This document shows positions 1 to 7,122 of a stretch of DNA of 18,379 nt, in pieces. The DNA comes from an uncultured Novosphingobium sp. (lineage in GTDB: Bacteria > Pseudomonadota > Alphaproteobacteria > Sphingomonadales > Sphingomonadaceae). The notes under the pieces are model-generated. The model worked only from the letters and a program-made list of their open reading frames with translations, was not told where the DNA came from and did no database searches. Numbering within the stretch: position 1 is the stretch's first letter; every line of letters starts with the position of its first letter. The position numbers were made by a program, and so were the translations under genes. Location: positions 1 to 18,379 of the forward strand of contig CALLNA010000167.1 of NCBI GenBank assembly GCA_938005655.1. The letters run 5' to 3'.

Positions 1-1
1 G

Positions 2-538
2 ACGCAGCGCCCCTCGGTCGACGTCATCACCGGCGTCATCAAGGCCAACCTGCCGACCCGCATCTCATTTGCCGTCACCAGCCGGATCGACAGCCGCACG
101 ATCCTCGGCGAGCAAGGGGCCGAGCAGCTCCTCGGCAAAGGCGACATGCTCTACAAGCCCAACACCGACCCGGTGAAGCGCGTCCACGGCCCCTTCGTCT
201 CGGACGAGGAGGTGGAGAAGGTGGCCGACTACTGGCGGTCGCAGGGCAGCCCCGACTACGTCGATTCCGTCACCGAGGAGCCCGAGGACGGCGGCTTCGG
301 CTTCGACGACATCGACGCCGCCTCCGACAGCCCGGAGGAGCGCAAGTACCGCCAGGTCTGCCAGATCGTCTTCGAGAGCCAGAAGGCGTCGGCAAGCTGG
401 ATCCAGCGCCAGATGGGCGTCGGCTACAACACCGCCGCCAAGTGGATCGAGCGGATGGAGCAGGACGGCTTCGTCGGCCCGTCGAACCATGTCGGGCGGC
501 GGGATATCTATCGCGACAGGGACGGGAACCCGCTTTAA
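2..538 (+). CDS. ftsK: DNA translocase FtsK, C-terminal part (5' end outside window)
   Basis: FtsK is the septal, hexameric ATP-driven DNA pump that clears chromosome ends and activates XerCD recombination at dif during division. The window opens inside the motor domain: the frame starting at base 2 reads TQRPSVDVITGVIKANLPTR and continues through SRIDSRTILGEQGAEQLLG, both classic RecA-like FtsK/SpoIIIE motor sequence. An acidic linker (about residues 80-110 of the visible part) leads into the C-terminal gamma winged helix, recognisable from KASASWIQRQMGVGYNTAAK and the IERMEQDGF segment, which reads polar KOPS sequences. The stop is TAA at 536-538. The N-terminal membrane anchor and Walker motifs lie upstream of the window. 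No strong terminator follows directly. Identity is secure; only the 5' end is missing. Confidence 0.97.
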   Translation, partial: TQRPSVDVITGVIKANLPTRISFAVTSRIDSRTILGEQGAEQLLGKGDMLYKPNTDPVKRVHGPFVSDEEVEKVADYWRSQGSPDYVDSVTEEPEDGGFGFDDIDAASDSPEERKYRQVCQIVFESQKASASWIQRQMGVGYNTAAKWIERMEQDGFVGPSNHVGRRDIYRDRDGNPL

Positions 539-811
539 GGGCGGCCGAAGCACGGCACCTTATCCTCCGGGAAGGATTTCACGCCCAAACGAAAGGCGAT
601 CATGCAGCTTGCCAACCCGGCGGCCGAATGACCGGGATGGGGTGAGGAGCGGAGGCCATCTCGACCTCGTCACCCCGGACTTGATCCGAGGCCCCGCTTC
701 TTCCTGCGCGACGTCGGAAAAGGAAAGCGGGACCCCGGATCAAGTCCGGGGTGACGAAATGGGGTGGGAACGTCCGCTCGACCTGATTGCAAACGACATG
801 ATCCCCAAACG
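539..811. other. Gene-free stretch between ftsK and the DUF805 gene
   Basis: I see no credible gene between ftsK and the terminator of the minus-strand DUF805 gene. Short open frames here lack ribosome binding sites and run through the palindromic repeat. The stretch holds the long inverted repeat at 668-756 and two copies of the short motif CCCAAACGAAA (584-594 and 804-814). Both flanking genes end here, so no promoter is required. Confidence 0.6.
668..756. repeat. Palindromic intergenic repeat, full copy 1
   Basis: Two arms of about 32 nt (668-699 and 725-756) are reverse complements with two mismatches, around a loop of about 25 nt. The arm begins CGTCACCCCGGACTTGATCC and ends in CCCCGCTT. 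The same arm sequence recurs at 7000-7094, 14095-14123 and 18327 onward. The dyad organisation and purely intergenic placement resemble REP/BIME-type elements. It may also act as a hairpin between the convergent ftsK and DUF805 genes. Confidence 0.85.
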
Positions 812-842
812 AAAAGGCCGGAGGATCGCTCCCCCGGCCCTT
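812..842 (-). terminator. Rho-independent terminator of the DUF805 gene
   Basis: Read on the minus strand, a GC stem (GGCCGGGGG, short AGCGAT loop, CCTCCGGCC) is followed directly by TTTT and CGTTT. It lies about 35 nt beyond the DUF805 stop codon at 877, in the orientation of that gene. The stem has one imperfect pair and the T run is short but well placed. Confidence 0.75.
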
Positions 843-876
843 CGTGCCGCCGTTGCGGACGGTCGAGGCGCGGCGC

Positions 877-1302
877 CTAGCTGAAGGCCGCGGTCAGGTC
901 GCCGCCGAGCGGGTCGGCGCCGTAGTCGTTGTTGCCGGTCGTGCCCTTGGTCGCCAGCCAGACGATCAGCAGGATCGCCCCGATCAGCGGGATGAGCGCG
1001 ATGAGCAGCCACCAGCCCGAGCGGTTGGTGTCGTGGAGGCGGCGGACGCCCGCGGCCAGGCTCGGCAGGAACAGGGCGAGCGCGGCGATCAGGTAGAGCC
1101 AGCCGTAGCCGGAGCTCTGCGCGACCCCCGTAATCGGGTTCACCGTCTTGAAGCCGGTGCCCAGGATGCTGTCGATGATCGACGCGACGATCAGGACCAG
1201 AATGGTCGCCAGGTAGAAGAACCAGTATTCGGATCGCGCGGCGCGGCCGCTGAACGTCGCATATTTCGACAGGCAGGTTTTTACAGCTTCCTGAAACGTC
1301 AT
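877..1302 (-). CDS. DUF805 family inner-membrane protein
   Basis: This 141-residue integral membrane protein belongs to the DUF805 (YhaH-like) family, whose molecular function is unknown. Two family signatures are visible: an N-terminal amphipathic segment ending FSGRAARSEYWFF (about residues 18-30), and RRLHDTNRSGWW in the middle (about residues 86-97). Three strongly hydrophobic stretches follow at about 28-48, 67-85 and 97-118. The C-terminus is short, polar and rich in Gly, Asn and Asp. The start is the ATG at 1302, preceded on the minus strand by GGAGGAATAG, a strong Shine-Dalgarno at good spacing. Length matches the family. It appears monocistronic, with a terminator right after it. The family assignment is firm; any role, such as envelope or stress related, would be a guess. 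Confidence 0.9.
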   Translation of the reverse strand: MTFQEAVKTCLSKYATFSGRAARSEYWFFYLATILVLIVASIIDSILGTGFKTVNPITGVAQSSGYGWLYLIAALALFLPSLAAGVRRLHDTNRSGWWLLIALIPLIGAILLIVWLATKGTTGNNDYGADPLGGDLTAAFS

Positions 1303-1403
1303 CTATTCCTCCCCTTCCTGGTGCGGAACGAGGGGGAGTTAATCACGGGTTCAGGTGCAGCACAACGCCTAAATGAGACTTATCCGGTCGAAATTGCCTC
1401 CGC

Positions 1404-1829
1404 TCAACCGAGCGCCGGCCCCGCCGACAAGGGGAAGCGATGGACGCCGAGGCCGCGGAAGGTGCGGCGGGCGAACCGCCAGCCGGCGGCGGTGCGGACC
1501 AGCTCGTCGGCGTAGTAGCCCATCACCTCCAGCGCCTCGTCGCGCCCAGCGAACTTGCCGCATTCGCGGATCGTCGAGCGCGCCGTCGCGGCGTCGCCCG
1601 CGACCTCGATCACCGCCGGGGAATTGAGCTGCACGAAATAATCCATCTGCGCGACGAAGCCGGCCATCGCCGGCTGCATCGCCGCCCAGCCCTGGTGGAA
1701 GGTGCCGAGCGCCGGCACCTCCCATATCCCGTCGGGCAGGAAGGTGGCCGCGACCTGGTCCCAGTCGCGCCGGGTGCAGCCGTCGCTATAGCGGTTGAGG
1801 ACCTGCTGGATGGCGATCTCGTCGGGCAT
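1404..1829 (-). CDS. SnoaL-like / NTF2-fold protein
   Basis: This is a 141-residue cone-shaped alpha+beta (NTF2/SnoaL-like) protein. The opening helix, reading IQQVLNRYSDGCTRRDWDQV, then FLPDGIWEVP, is the standard start of this fold. Later strands include TARSTIRECGKF and, near the end, GWRFARRTFRGL. Family members include ketosteroid isomerases, polyketide cyclases, dehydratases, ring-hydroxylating dioxygenase beta subunits and many uncharacterised binders, so the substrate cannot be assigned. An in-frame ATG at 1856 would add nine residues (MQKPANGAG). It has GGAG only 2 nt upstream, so I prefer 1829, which also leaves room for promoters between this gene and divergent ald. The frame stays open far upstream, antisense to ald, but that extension is spurious. 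The only neighbour link is the shared 60-bp divergent region with ald. Confidence 0.85.
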   Translation of the reverse strand: MPDEIAIQQVLNRYSDGCTRRDWDQVAATFLPDGIWEVPALGTFHQGWAAMQPAMAGFVAQMDYFVQLNSPAVIEVAGDAATARSTIRECGKFAGRDEALEVMGYYADELVRTAAGWRFARRTFRGLGVHRFPLSAGPALG

Positions 1830-1839
1830 TCCCGCCCCA

Positions 1840-1868
1840 TTGGCTGGCTTTTGCATCGCTCCTACATA
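1840..1868 (+). promoter_or_regulatory. Candidate promoter for ald
   Basis: TTGGCT (1840-1845) and TACATA (1863-1868) are separated by exactly 17 bp and sit 22 bp before the ald start. The match to the sigma-70 consensus is modest (4/6 and 3/6). Location in the short divergent region is the main support. Confidence 0.3.
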
Positions 1869-1889
1869 GCGGAGAAAGAGGAGAAGCCC

Positions 1890-3017
1890 ATGCGCGTCGG
1901 CACCGTTCGGGAGATCAAGAACCACGAGTATCGCGTCGGCCTGACGCCCGAGAGCGCGCACGAGCTGGCCGCCCACGGGCACGAGGTCTGGGTCGAGACC
2001 GGCGCCGGGCTCGGCATCGGGGCGACGGATGCGGACTATGCGGCGGCCGGCGCGGCGATCCAGCCGGACGCGGAGACGGTCTTCCGCGGCTGCGAGATGA
2101 TCGTGAAGGTCAAGGAGCCGCAAGGCCCCGAGCGCGCCCTGCTGCGCGCGGGGCAGATCCTCTACACCTATCTCCACCTCGCCCCGGACCCCGAGCAGAC
2201 CGCGGACCTGGTGAAATCGGGCGTCACCGCCATCGCCTACGAGACGGTGACGGGGCCGGCCGCGAACGGGGGCCATTCGCTGCCGCTGCTCAAGCCGATG
2301 AGCCAGGTCGCCGGGCGGATGGCGATCCAGGCCGGGGCGACCGCGCTGGAGAAAGCCCACGGCGGGCGCGGGGTCCTGCTCGGCGGGGTGCCGGGGGTCC
2401 TGCCGGGGCGGGTGCTGGTGATCGGCGGCGGCGTGGTCGGCTTCAACGCGGCACAGATGGCGGTCGGCCTCGGCGCCGACGTGACGATCCTCGACCGCGA
2501 TCCCGAGGTGCTGGAGCGGCTCGGCATCCATTTCGAGAGCCGCGCCAAGACGCGCTTCTCCAACCGCGCGAACATTCAGCAGATGATCTGCGAGGCCGAG
2601 CTGGTGATCGGCGCCGTCCTCGTCCCCGGCGCCGCCGCGCCCAAGCTCGTCACCCGCGACATGCTCGGCTGCATGAAGCCCGGCGCGGTGCTGGTCGACG
2701 TCGCGATCGATCAGGGCGGCTGCTTCGAGACCAGCCACCCGACGACCCACGCCGACCCGACCTTCGTGGTCGACGGCATCGTCCACTACTGCGTCGCCAA
2801 CATGCCCGGCGCGGTCGCGCGGACGAGCACCTATGCGCTCAACAACGTGACCCTGCCCCACGCCCTCAGGATCGCCGACCTGGGGTGGCGGGAAGCGATG
2901 CGGACCGATCCGCACCTCGCCGCCGGGCTCAACGTCCACGCCGGGCACGTGACCTGCGAAGCCGTGGCGTGCGAGCTGGGCTACGAGCCCGTGCCGGTGG
3001 CGGAGGTGCTGGGCTGA
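1890..3017 (+). CDS. ald: Alanine dehydrogenase
   Basis: This is an NAD-dependent L-alanine dehydrogenase (EC 1.4.1.1), interconverting L-alanine and pyruvate plus ammonia in the cytoplasm. It can serve alanine catabolism or, in reverse, nitrogen assimilation and NADH balance. The protein has 375 residues, close to the usual 370. The catalytic and substrate residues known from the Mycobacterium enzyme fall at identical positions: R15 (HEYRVGLTP), K75 (VKVKEP), H96 (YTYLHLAPD) and D270 ([10 protein letters not shown]). The NAD-binding Rossmann motif [12 protein letters not shown] spans about residues 177-188. The start is the ATG at 1890, with AGAGGAG just upstream; the open frame extends to 1440 but that part is antisense to the SnoaL-like gene. 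No Lrp/AldR-type regulator is adjacent, unlike ald loci in several other bacteria. Confidence is very high. Confidence 0.97.
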   Translation: MRVGTVREIKNHEYRVGLTPESAHELAAHGHEVWVETGAGLGIGATDADYAAAGAAIQPDAETVFRGCEMIVKVKEPQGPERALLRAGQILYTYLHLAPDPEQTADLVKSGVTAIAYETVTGPAANGGHSLPLLKPMSQVAGRMAIQAGATALEKAHGGRGVLLGGVPGVLPGRVLVIGGGVVGFNAAQMAVGLGADVTILDRDPEVLERLGIHFESRAKTRFSNRANIQQMICEAELVIGAVLVPGAAAPKLVTRDMLGCMKPGAVLVDVAIDQGGCFETSHPTTHADPTFVVDGIVHYCVANMPGAVARTSTYALNNVTLPHALRIADLGWREAMRTDPHLAAGLNVHAGHVTCEAVACELGYEPVPVAEVLG

Positions 3018-3094
3018 GGTGCCGCCGAGCCGACGCCGGATATGCCGCCACGCGCCGGAAATGCGCGAAAACCCGAAGATCACGACCCCCGCGG

Positions 3095-3110
3095 TTAACC
3101 CGATCTTGAC
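3095..3110 (+). promoter_or_regulatory. Candidate CtrA box upstream of the diguanylate cyclase
   Basis: TTAACCCGATCTTGAC matches the CtrA consensus TTAAC-N6-TTAAC at nine of ten positions. It lies 22 bp upstream of the ATG at 3133, in a GC-rich window where TTAA is rare. The second half site (TTGAC) could double as a -35 element. Binding is inferred from sequence only. Confidence 0.5.
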
Positions 3111-3128
3111 CGGATAAACCTATTCCGG
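3110..3128. repeat. Short inverted repeat before the cyclase start
   Basis: CCGGA (3110-3114) and TCCGG (3124-3128) are perfect inverted arms around a 9-nt AT-rich spacer, ending 4 bp before the ATG at 3133. It could be an operator or a small hairpin at the start codon. Five-base arms are short enough to arise by chance. Confidence 0.4.
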
Positions 3129-3132
3129 ATCG

Positions 3133-4845
3133 ATGCTTTGGGGTCCGATCCGTCTGCTTGCGCTGTGGCTCGTCGCGGCCGTCGGCATGACGGGGATGGC
3201 GCTGGCCCGCGCCGCGCCGTCCGCCGACGCGCCGCCGTGCCATGCCGCGGCGGCGATGGGCGAGGACTACGCGCAGCTCGCCCGCCAGCCCGGGCGCTGG
3301 AACTGCGCGGGGAACGGCTGGTCGATCGCGGCGCCGGTCGCCTTCCTCCGCTTCGACCTGCGCGGCAGCGCCGACGCGCCCACGACCTTCGCCACGCGCC
3401 TGACCCGCTTCGAGACGCTGCGGCTCACCGTGATCGGGGCCGACGGTCGCAGCGCCAGCCGGGACCTGACTCCTGCCGCGATGACCCCCGCGACCGACGG
3501 CTGGCGCATGACCGCCGCCCTGCCGCGTCTGGCCGGGCCGGTCGCGACGGTCGTGGTGCGGATCGAGGCGGCGCGCCATACCGGCCTGCTGGCCGACGCC
3601 CGGCTGACCGGCGATCCCCAGGCCTCCCCGGGCTCGCTGCGCCACGAGCTGCTGGTCGCCGCGCTGTGCGGGATGCTGATCATGCCGATCCTGCTCAACC
3701 TCGCCTTCTACCGCGTCCTGCGCGAGCGCTTCCTGCTGTGGCACTCGGCCGCCGTGACCTTCATGCTGGCCTATACGCTGTGCACCTCGGGCATCGTGAA
3801 CCGCTTCGCCGCGCTCGACGTCGGCGCCCTCGCCATGCTGCCCGCGATCGCCGTCGCCGGGGCGATGGCTGTGGCCGGGCTGCTGATCGCCGACATCGTC
3901 GAGCCGGACACGCTCGATCCGCGGCACCGCCGGCTGCTGCGCCTGGCGACGCCCTGGCTGGCGCTGTGGACGCTGTTCTTCCTGTTCGCCGGAGGGCCGC
4001 TGCGGCCCCTCGCCGCGCCGCTCGGCATGGGCGCCTTCCTGCCGGTCATGGCGCTCTACGGCTGGGTGCTGTGGGTGGCCAAGGCGCGCGGCAGCCGGGC
4101 CGCGATCTTCCAGATCGTCGCCTGGGCGCCGGTCATGCTGCCCGGCGTGATCCGCATCCTCTCGGTGCTCGGCGCCACCAGGGCCCCGCTCGACATGATG
4201 ATGGAGCAGCACCTGGCGATGGGGGTCGAGGTGATCGTCACCACGCTCGGCGTGATCGACCGGCTGATGATCATCCGCCGCCAGCGCGACATCGCCATGA
4301 CCAACCTGCGGATCATCGAGGACCGCGCGGACCGCGATCCGCTGACCGGCCTGCTCAACCGCCGGGTCATCGAGAAGCGCTTCGCCCAGTTCTACGCCGC
4401 GGGCTTCCGGGCGATGGCGGTGATCGACCTCGACAAGTTCAAGTCGGTCAACGACACCCACGGCCATGTCGTCGGCGACGCCGTGCTGCACGCCGCGGCC
4501 GAGGCGCTGGAGCCCGACGCCGACACCCTGGCGCTGCGGATGGGCGGCGAGGAGTTCCTGCTGCTGCTGCGCGGCCGCGATGCCGCGAGCCGGGCCGAGC
4601 GCCGCCGCCAGGCGATCCCAGTGCGGGTGGCCGCGCGGGTGCCGGGGCTCGACCGCGTCGTCACCGCCTCCATGGGCCTGGTCGAGCAGCCGCCGGAAAG
4701 CGCGCTGCGCGGCGACTTCAAGGCGCTCTACGCCCATTGCGACCGCCTGCTCTACGAGGCCAAGCACGCCGGCCGCAACCGCACCATGCGCGAGAAGATG
4801 CGCGGCTTCGGCGGGGCGGCGGGCCGGAAGGCGCGCGCCGCCTGA
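3133..4845 (+). CDS. Membrane-bound diguanylate cyclase (7TM + GGDEF)
   Basis: This 570-residue sensor enzyme should make cyclic di-GMP from two GTP at the cytoplasmic face of the inner membrane. Residues 1-26 form a signal-anchor (LLALWLVAAVG...ALARAAP). About 27-165 is a periplasmic beta-rich domain resembling 7TMR-DISM extracellular domains, and about 170-380 holds roughly seven hydrophobic segments. A short helix (NLRIIEDRADRDPLTG) leads into the GGDEF domain (about 400-556). Substrate and metal residues are intact: IDLDKFKSVNDTHGH, then GGEEF at 471-475. No RxxD lies five residues before GGEEF, so the canonical product-inhibition I-site is absent. The ATG at 3133 is the only start that keeps the full signal segment, yet it has no Shine-Dalgarno; the message may be leaderless. 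A CtrA-like box precedes it. The TGA abuts the ptrB stop. The activating signal is unknown. Confidence 0.93.
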   Translation: MLWGPIRLLALWLVAAVGMTGMALARAAPSADAPPCHAAAAMGEDYAQLARQPGRWNCAGNGWSIAAPVAFLRFDLRGSADAPTTFATRLTRFETLRLTVIGADGRSASRDLTPAAMTPATDGWRMTAALPRLAGPVATVVVRIEAARHTGLLADARLTGDPQASPGSLRHELLVAALCGMLIMPILLNLAFYRVLRERFLLWHSAAVTFMLAYTLCTSGIVNRFAALDVGALAMLPAIAVAGAMAVAGLLIADIVEPDTLDPRHRRLLRLATPWLALWTLFFLFAGGPLRPLAAPLGMGAFLPVMALYGWVLWVAKARGSRAAIFQIVAWAPVMLPGVIRILSVLGATRAPLDMMMEQHLAMGVEVIVTTLGVIDRLMIIRRQRDIAMTNLRIIEDRADRDPLTGLLNRRVIEKRFAQFYAAGFRAMAVIDLDKFKSVNDTHGHVVGDAVLHAAAEALEPDADTLALRMGGEEFLLLLRGRDAASRAERRRQAIPVRVAARVPGLDRVVTASMGLVEQPPESALRGDFKALYAHCDRLLYEAKHAGRNRTMREKMRGFGGAAGRKARAA

Positions 4846-6936
4846 TCAGGCCGCGACGCCGAGCTGCCAGAGGATGAAGGCGAATTCCTCGGCCGTCTCG
4901 CGCAGGCTCTCGAACCGGCCCGACTTGCCGCCGTGGCCCGCGCCCATGTTGGTCTTGAGCAACAGCTCGTTGCCGTCGGTCTTCAACTCGCGCAGGCGGG
5001 CGACCCATTTCGCCGGCTCCCAGTAGGTGACGCGCGGGTCGTTGAGCCCGGCGGTGACGAGCAGCGGGGGATACGCCTGGGGCTTCACCTGATCGTAGGG
5101 CGAATAGGACCGGATCAGCGCGAAGGCCGCCGAGTCCTCGATCGGGTTGCCCCATTCGGGCCATTCGCCGGGGGTCAGCGGCAGGCTCTCGTCGAGCATG
5201 GTCGAGAGCACGTCGACGAATGGCACGTGGGCCACCGCCGCGCCGAACAGGTGGGGATCGGAATTGATCACCGCGCCCATCAGCTCGCCCCCGGCCGAGC
5301 CGCCGGAAATGCTGATCCGGCCTTCCGCCGTATAGCCGCGATCGATCAGGCCCTTCGCCGCGTCGACGAAGTCGTTGAAGGTGTTGGTCCGCCGCTCCAG
5401 CTTGCCCGCCTTGTACCAGGCGCGCCCCAGATCGTCCCCGCCGCGAATATGGGCGATGGCATAGGCGAAGCCGCGGTCGACCAGGCTGAGCCGCGAGGTC
5501 GAGAAGCCCGGGTCGATCGCGATGCCGTAGGCGCCGTAGCCGTAAAGGTGCAGCGGCCCGCCCGCCGGACGGTCGCGGCGCATCACCACGCTGACCGGAA
5601 TCGCCGTGCCGTCGCGCGCGGTGATCTCCAGCCGCTCGGTAACGTAGAGCGAGGCGTCGTAGCCCGAGGGGATTTCCTGGACCTTGAGCGTCTCCAGCGT
5701 CCGGTCCGCCACCGAATAGTCATAGACCGTCGCCGGGCTGACCATCGATTCGTAGGACAGCCGCAGGGTGTCGACCGCCCATTCCGGGTTGTCGCTGAGC
5801 CCGGCGGAATAGCTCGCCTCGGGGAACGCGATCGGCTCGATCCGCGCGGGGTCGTCGTAATATCGCACCTCGATCCGGTCGAGCCCGGCGCGGCGGCCCT
5901 CGATCACGTAGAAGTCGCGGAACAGGTCGAAGCCGGTCAGGTAGAAGGCGTCCGAGCCCTCGATCAGGGTGGTCCACTCGCCCGGCCGGTCGAGCGGCGC
6001 GGTGGCGAGGCGGAAGTTCTCATGGGTGTCGTTGGCGTGGACGTAGAGCGTGCCGTCGCGCTCGTCGACGTCGTACTCGACGCCCTTCTCGCGCGGCCGG
6101 ACGAGGATCGGCGCGGCCAGAGGATCGGCGGCCGGGATCAGGCGGACCTCGCTGGTCTCGTGGTCCGAGGCCGAGACGATCAGCCACTGCTCATTGGCCG
6201 AAAGCGCGGAGCCGACGCGGAAGCCCTCGTCGTCCTCGTGGTAAAGCTCGACGTCGCTCGAGATCGGCTCTCCGAGCCAGTGCAGCCGGGCGTTGTCGGT
6301 CCGCCACTGCTCGTTGGCGAGGGAATAGACCAGGCCCTTGTCGCCCGCGACCCAGACCAGCGCGGAGAGGGTGCCGGGGATCTCGTCGGGCAGTAGCTCG
6401 CCGGTGGCGATCACCTTGATCCGGGCGGTGAACCGCTCCGAGCCGTTGTCGTCGATCGCATAGGCCAGCAGCCGGCCGTCGCTCGATACCGACAGCGCGC
6501 TGAGGCGAAAATAGTCCTTGCCCTCGGCCAGGGCGACCTCGTCGAGGATCAGCTCGTCGGCAGTTTGATCGTCCTTGGCAGCGACGGGCCTGCGCCACCA
6601 CTTCTTGTATTCGGCGCCTTCCTCGAACTCGATCCAGTAGAGCCAGTCGCCGTCCTTCTGCGGCACCGACTTGTCGGCCTCCTTGATCCGGCCGCGCATC
6701 TCCTTGAACAGCGTCTCGATCAAGGGCTTGTGCTGTTCCATCCGCGCCTCGAACCAGGCGTTCTCGGCCTCCAGGTGGGCGAGCACCGCCCGGTCGGTCA
6801 CCTCGGGATAGCCGGGGTCGCGCAGCCAGGCGTAATCGTCGGTCACGGTCACCCCGTGGTGGGTGAAGGAATGGGGTTTCTTCGCGGCGACGGGAGGGGC
6901 GGGAAGAGTCGTGGTGGAAGTTGCCATCGCCTGCAT
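4846..6936 (-). CDS. ptrB: Oligopeptidase B (protease II), S9A family
   Basis: This serine peptidase cleaves small peptides after Arg or Lys; it is usually cytosolic, and I see no signal peptide. The 696-residue protein has an N-terminal part and beta-propeller (to about 430) and a C-terminal alpha/beta-hydrolase domain. Triad residues are S547 (SGGSAGG), D633 (GLNDPRV) and H668 (GAGHGGKSGRF). GYGAYG (466-471), HIRGGDDLGRAWYKAGKL and YWEPAKWVARLREL match oligopeptidase B rather than prolyl oligopeptidase. In LDESLPLTPGEWPEWGNP (581-598), a proline stands where enterobacterial enzymes have the second acidic residue of their GEFEEW segment. Two in-frame ATGs (6936 and 6927) compete; the second has a weak AGGCG upstream, neither a strong site. 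The stop touches the cyclase stop. Upstream lies a palindromic repeat and a divergent aminopeptidase gene. Confidence 0.95.
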   Translation of the reverse strand: MQAMATSTTTLPAPPVAAKKPHSFTHHGVTVTDDYAWLRDPGYPEVTDRAVLAHLEAENAWFEARMEQHKPLIETLFKEMRGRIKEADKSVPQKDGDWLYWIEFEEGAEYKKWWRRPVAAKDDQTADELILDEVALAEGKDYFRLSALSVSSDGRLLAYAIDDNGSERFTARIKVIATGELLPDEIPGTLSALVWVAGDKGLVYSLANEQWRTDNARLHWLGEPISSDVELYHEDDEGFRVGSALSANEQWLIVSASDHETSEVRLIPAADPLAAPILVRPREKGVEYDVDERDGTLYVHANDTHENFRLATAPLDRPGEWTTLIEGSDAFYLTGFDLFRDFYVIEGRRAGLDRIEVRYYDDPARIEPIAFPEASYSAGLSDNPEWAVDTLRLSYESMVSPATVYDYSVADRTLETLKVQEIPSGYDASLYVTERLEITARDGTAIPVSVVMRRDRPAGGPLHLYGYGAYGIAIDPGFSTSRLSLVDRGFAYAIAHIRGGDDLGRAWYKAGKLERRTNTFNDFVDAAKGLIDRGYTAEGRISISGGSAGGELMGAVINSDPHLFGAAVAHVPFVDVLSTMLDESLPLTPGEWPEWGNPIEDSAAFALIRSYSPYDQVKPQAYPPLLVTAGLNDPRVTYWEPAKWVARLRELKTDGNELLLKTNMGAGHGGKSGRFESLRETAEEFAFILWQLGVAA

Positions 6937-6999
6937 CTATGTTTGCCCGATGACGCCTGCAACCCACGCCATCGACCGCAACGCTTCCGCTGCATCGTT

Positions 7000-7094
7000 C
7001 GTCGCCCCGGGCTTGACCCGGGGCCCCGCTTCCTTTCGGCGGCGCGGGCCTTGCACAGAGAACAGCGGGACCCCGGGTCAAGCCCGGGGTGACG
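7000..7094. repeat. Palindromic intergenic repeat, full copy 2
   Basis: The arms at about 7000-7030 and 7064-7094 are near-perfect reverse complements around a loop of about 33 nt. The arm reads CGTCGCCCCGGGCTTGACCC, with GTCAAGCCCGGGGTGACG on the other side. It occupies half of the 186-bp divergent region between ptrB and the aminopeptidase gene and ends 28 nt before the preferred aminopeptidase start. It would therefore probably be transcribed in one or both 5' leaders. Confidence 0.85.
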
Positions 7095-7122
7095 ATCTGA
7101 CAGGACACGGGGTGTGCGGCCG

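Noticed and set aside
668..756. CRISPR-like reading of the recurring repeats
   Set aside because: Copies are kilobases apart, inverted rather than direct, and there are no spacer arrays or cas genes.
442..1012. Several short open frames between ftsK and the DUF805 gene
   Set aside because: They run through the palindromic repeat and the terminator, overlap each other in different frames, and lack start signals.
1339..1354. Second possible CtrA box (TTAAT-N6-TTCAG) upstream of the DUF805 gene
   Set aside because: Only 7/10 matches to the consensus, and the adjacent gene has no known link to the CtrA regulon. Too weak to list.
1404..3083. Long minus-strand open frame of 559 codons across ald
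   Set aside because: Only its last 150 codons look like a protein (the SnoaL-like gene). The rest is antisense to ald, with His/Arg/Asp-rich low-complexity translation typical of GC-rich shadow frames.
2929..4767. Minus-strand open frame of 612 codons over the cyclase
   Set aside because: It lies antisense to a clear GGDEF gene. The translation is a monotonous Arg/Gln/Gly/His mixture without domains or a ribosome site.
4933..6396. Plus-strand open frame of 487 codons over ptrB
   Set aside because: It is antisense to ptrB, with no recognisable domain and no Shine-Dalgarno.
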